NCBI GenBank assembly: GCA_001564065.1
Contig: LKNA01000006.1
Coordinates: forward strand, 1 to 64,000
Direction: 5' to 3'
Source of the DNA: Chitinophagaceae bacterium T5-Br10_B2g13
GTDB taxonomy: Bacteria; Bacteroidota; Rhodothermia; Balneolales; Balneolaceae
Length of the DNA: 64,000 bases
Position 1 is the first letter of the stretch. Each line of letters starts with the position of its first letter. The notes below the pieces were generated by a model. The model was not told the DNA's origin. It worked only from the letters and a program-made list of their open reading frames with translations, and ran no database searches. Both the position numbers and the translations under genes were made by a program. Below are positions 61,300-64,000 of this stretch, in pieces.

Positions 61300-62163
61300 T
61301 TAAACACCGGATGGATGCCATGTCGTTTTGTTTTCCTGAAATTCCAATATCAGGTAAGGGTTTTCGTGTTTTTCATCACTCCAGTTATCCACAGGGTAGT
61401 GATGAACTCGCTTTACACTTATAGAGGCATTCAGATCAATAAGTTTCCTTGTTTCGTCATTGTTAACAGAATTGAAAACGGCGTTGACATCCATATGTTT
61501 TGTTAAGTGATCCAGCATTTCATCACGATAACCGGTGAGGATATTTACAACACCCGCGGGTACGTCAGACGAATTTAAGACTTCACCAAAACTCACAACA
61601 ACTAATGGATTTGTTTCAGAAGCCAGAATAACGCAGCTGTTTCCGCCGGCAATAACGGGAGCCATTTGTGAAACTATAGAGAGCAGAGGTGATTCGTCGG
61701 TACTAATTATAGCAACAACTCCTGTAGGTTCCGGAGCGGTAAAGTTAAAGTGTTGACTTGCAACCGGATTGATTGTACCAAACACCTGAGGATATTTATC
61801 TGTCCAACCGGCATAATAAACAAGACGATCAATTGAACGGTCTACTTCCTCACCGGCTGCTTTGGTTTTCATGCCACCGAGTTCCAGCTCTTTTATAAAC
61901 TGCTCTTTACGCCCCTCCAGAATTTCAGCAATACGGTAAAGGATTTGTCCGCGATTATACCCTGATCGACTACTCCACTCATTAAAAGCAGATCTGGCAG
62001 GCAGCATGGCGTCACGTACATCTTTTCGGGTACAGCGGCATGCATTGGCAATTACTTCTCCTGAAGAATCTTTAACCGGATATGTTCTTCCGGATTCGCT
62101 TCTGGGGAATTTTCCGCCAACATACGTTTTATACGTTTTTAAAACTTCAATTCTGTCCGACAT
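61300..62163 (-). CDS. Truncated aldehyde dehydrogenase-like protein (no catalytic domain; ALDH16 C-terminal-half-like)
   Basis: ALDH coenzyme-domain pattern but ends before the catalytic Cys region. Confidence 0.75.
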   Translation of the reverse strand: MSDRIEVLKTYKTYVGGKFPRSESGRTYPVKDSSGEVIANACRCTRKDVRDAMLPARSAFNEWSSRSGYNRGQILYRIAEILEGRKEQFIKELELGGMKTKAAGEEVDRSIDRLVYYAGWTDKYPQVFGTINPVASQHFNFTAPEPTGVVAIISTDESPLLSIVSQMAPVIAGGNSCVILASETNPLVVVSFGEVLNSSDVPAGVVNILTGYRDEMLDHLTKHMDVNAVFNSVNNDETRKLIDLNASISVKRVHHYPVDNWSDEKHENPYLILEFQENKTTWHPSGV

Positions 62164-62181
62164 AAAAATAGTTAAATTAAT

Positions 62182-63702
62182 TTATTTCAGATTAACGAAA
62201 GGGTAGAGGCCATGTAATCCACCTTCGCGGCCCATTCCACTCTCTTTGTATCCGCCAAATGGAGATGTGGGATCAAATTTGTTGTACGTATTGGCCCATA
62301 CTACTCCTGACCGCACCTTCTGGCTTACATTGAAAATTTTAGAACCTTTATCGGTCCATACACCACCGGCAAGGCCGAATGGGGTGTTATTTGCTTTCTC
62401 AACAGCTTCATCCGGTGTTCTGAATGTTTGGATTGTTAATACCGGGCCAAAAATTTCTTCCTGAACAATTCGATTGCTCTGTCCAACATCCGTAAATATG
62501 GTAGGTCTGCAGAAGTAACCGTTTTCCGGGAGATCATTGCCGCCCTGATACATTGTGGCACCTTCATTGGCACCAATTTCGAGATATTCGTTGATCTTAT
62601 CGTACTGCATTTTGGAGTTAATGGCGCCTATATCGGTGTTTTTGTCTAGTGGATCACCAACAATGAGCGTCTCCATTCGCTGTTTCAACTTGTCGATCAG
62701 TTTATCTGCAATACCTTCCTGCACGAGAAGTCGTGAACCGGCACAGCAAACGTGTCCCTGGTTAAAGAAAATTGAGTTTATAATTCCTTCAACAGCCTGA
62801 TCTAAGGGTGCATCCTCAAAAATTATGTTGGCTCCTTTTCCGCCCAGTTCAAGAGTAAATTTTTTCCTTGTACCGGCTAAAGATTTCTGAATGATTTTTC
62901 CAACTTCTGTTGAGCCGGTAAAAGCAATCTTATCTACATCGGGGTGATCTACAATAGCTGCACCAGTCTGTCCGGCACCTGTAACAATATTTACCACACC
63001 ATCAGGTAACCCTGCATCTTTGCAAATCTCTGCAAATTTGAGCGCAGTGAGCGGTGTTGTTTCTGCCGGTTTAAGTACAACGGTATTTCCTGCAGCCAGT
63101 GCAGGAGCAATTTTCCAAGAGAGCATTAACAGCGGAAAATTCCATGGAATGATTTGGCCACATACACCTACAGGTTCAGGTTTTCGTCCCGGAAAAGCGT
63201 AGTCAAGTTTATCTGCCCAGCCTGCATAGTAGAAGAAATAAGCTGCGGCAAGAGGCACATCCACATCTCTCGACTCCCTGATAGGTTTACCACCGTCCAT
63301 AGATTCAATAATGGCAAGATCTTTCGCATGCTCCTGAATCATTCTGGCTAGTCGGTAGATATATTTTCCTCTCTCTTTACCGGACAGCTTACTCCAGGTT
63401 TTTTCGTATGCCTTACGTGCAGCCTTCACCGCAAGATCAATGTCTTCAGAAGTAGCCTCTGTAAACTCTGCTAACTCCTCTTCAGTTGCCGGGTTGATGG
63501 TGGTCATAGATCGACCTTTTTTACCGGCGACAAACTCTCCGTTTATACAGAGGCCATACTTCTCTTTGAGTTCAATATGATCACTGCTTTCGGGTGCATC
63601 GCTGTATGCCCAGAAAGAGTCGAAATCCAGTTTCAAATCAGAATTATGAGAAGTCGGTTTCTCTTTCCCGTTCTGCGATTTCTCTTTTGTTGATTGAGAC
63701 AT
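62182..63702 (-). CDS. Aldehyde dehydrogenase
   Basis: FTGSTEVGK, LELGGKGANII, FNQGHVCCAGSR catalytic Cys. Confidence 0.95.
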   Translation of the reverse strand: MSQSTKEKSQNGKEKPTSHNSDLKLDFDSFWAYSDAPESSDHIELKEKYGLCINGEFVAGKKGRSMTTINPATEEELAEFTEATSEDIDLAVKAARKAYEKTWSKLSGKERGKYIYRLARMIQEHAKDLAIIESMDGGKPIRESRDVDVPLAAAYFFYYAGWADKLDYAFPGRKPEPVGVCGQIIPWNFPLLMLSWKIAPALAAGNTVVLKPAETTPLTALKFAEICKDAGLPDGVVNIVTGAGQTGAAIVDHPDVDKIAFTGSTEVGKIIQKSLAGTRKKFTLELGGKGANIIFEDAPLDQAVEGIINSIFFNQGHVCCAGSRLLVQEGIADKLIDKLKQRMETLIVGDPLDKNTDIGAINSKMQYDKINEYLEIGANEGATMYQGGNDLPENGYFCRPTIFTDVGQSNRIVQEEIFGPVLTIQTFRTPDEAVEKANNTPFGLAGGVWTDKGSKIFNVSQKVRSGVVWANTYNKFDPTSPFGGYKESGMGREGGLHGLYPFVNLK

Positions 63703-63761
63703 AGTTGAAATTTGTTTAGATATATAATAGATAAAAATGTTAACTATTTGGCTGGCAGTAA

Positions 63762-64000
63762 TTAATCATTTGAAAAATAATATGAACTTTGATAAACACC
63801 AGTTTCCTGTTTAACGATTTGCATCAACAAATCATTAGTTAGCGAACTGGCACCAAATCTGAACCACTCGGGGGTGAGCCAGGCTGCTCCTAAAGTTTCT
63901 TTTACCAGAACCAGATATTGTAAAGCTTGTTTCGCTTTTCGAATACCGCCTGCAGGTTTCATTCCAATCATCTTTCCGGTGCTTTGATAATAATCGCGGA
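63762..64000 (-). CDS. deoC: Deoxyribose-phosphate aldolase, C-terminal part (cut by window edge)
   Basis: YYQSTGKMIGMKPAGGIRKAKQAL...WFRFGASSLTNDLL. Confidence 0.88.
   Translation of the reverse strand, partial: RDYYQSTGKMIGMKPAGGIRKAKQALQYLVLVKETLGAAWLTPEWFRFGASSLTNDLLMQIVKQETGVYQSSYYFSND

Noticed and set aside
1-64000. CRISPR array, prophage, restriction/defence island or biosynthetic gene cluster
   Set aside because: No regularly spaced repeats, cas, integrase, phage structural, toxin-antitoxin or NRPS/PKS-type genes were seen; the window is mostly housekeeping.

Overview
64 kb chromosomal window with about 58 protein-coding genes, 2 tRNA genes (Ser-GGA, Val-GAC), several intrinsic terminators and one hairpin-rich non-coding repeat block. 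Gene style and content suggest a Bacteroidota/Balneolota-like marine bacterium (inference only). Main modules: (i) a type IV pilus/type II secretion-like assembly locus (1109-9354) with two ATPases, a cyclic-nucleotide-binding protein, PilM-PilN and PilO-PilP type fusions and a secretin ending in a SPOR domain; (ii) a trp operon trpE-trpS-trpG-trpD-trpC-trpF-trpB-trpA (15943-23748) preceded by a transcription-attenuation leader encoding a WWW peptide; (iii) the thrS-infC-rpmI-rplT-pheS-pheT translation cluster on the minus strand, with infC probably starting at AUC; (iv) a fused IcmF-type acyl-CoA mutase; (v) a split ALDH16-like aldehyde dehydrogenase pair next to deoC at the right edge. Other points of interest: an alpha/beta-hydrolase fold that has lost its catalytic Ser and His and is fused to a DedA/VTT domain, a second esterase-like protein lacking the nucleophile Ser, and a twice-repeated multi-hairpin element at 176-789. 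No CRISPR array, prophage, transposase gene or rRNA was seen. All family calls come from reading motifs by eye; no database search was run.
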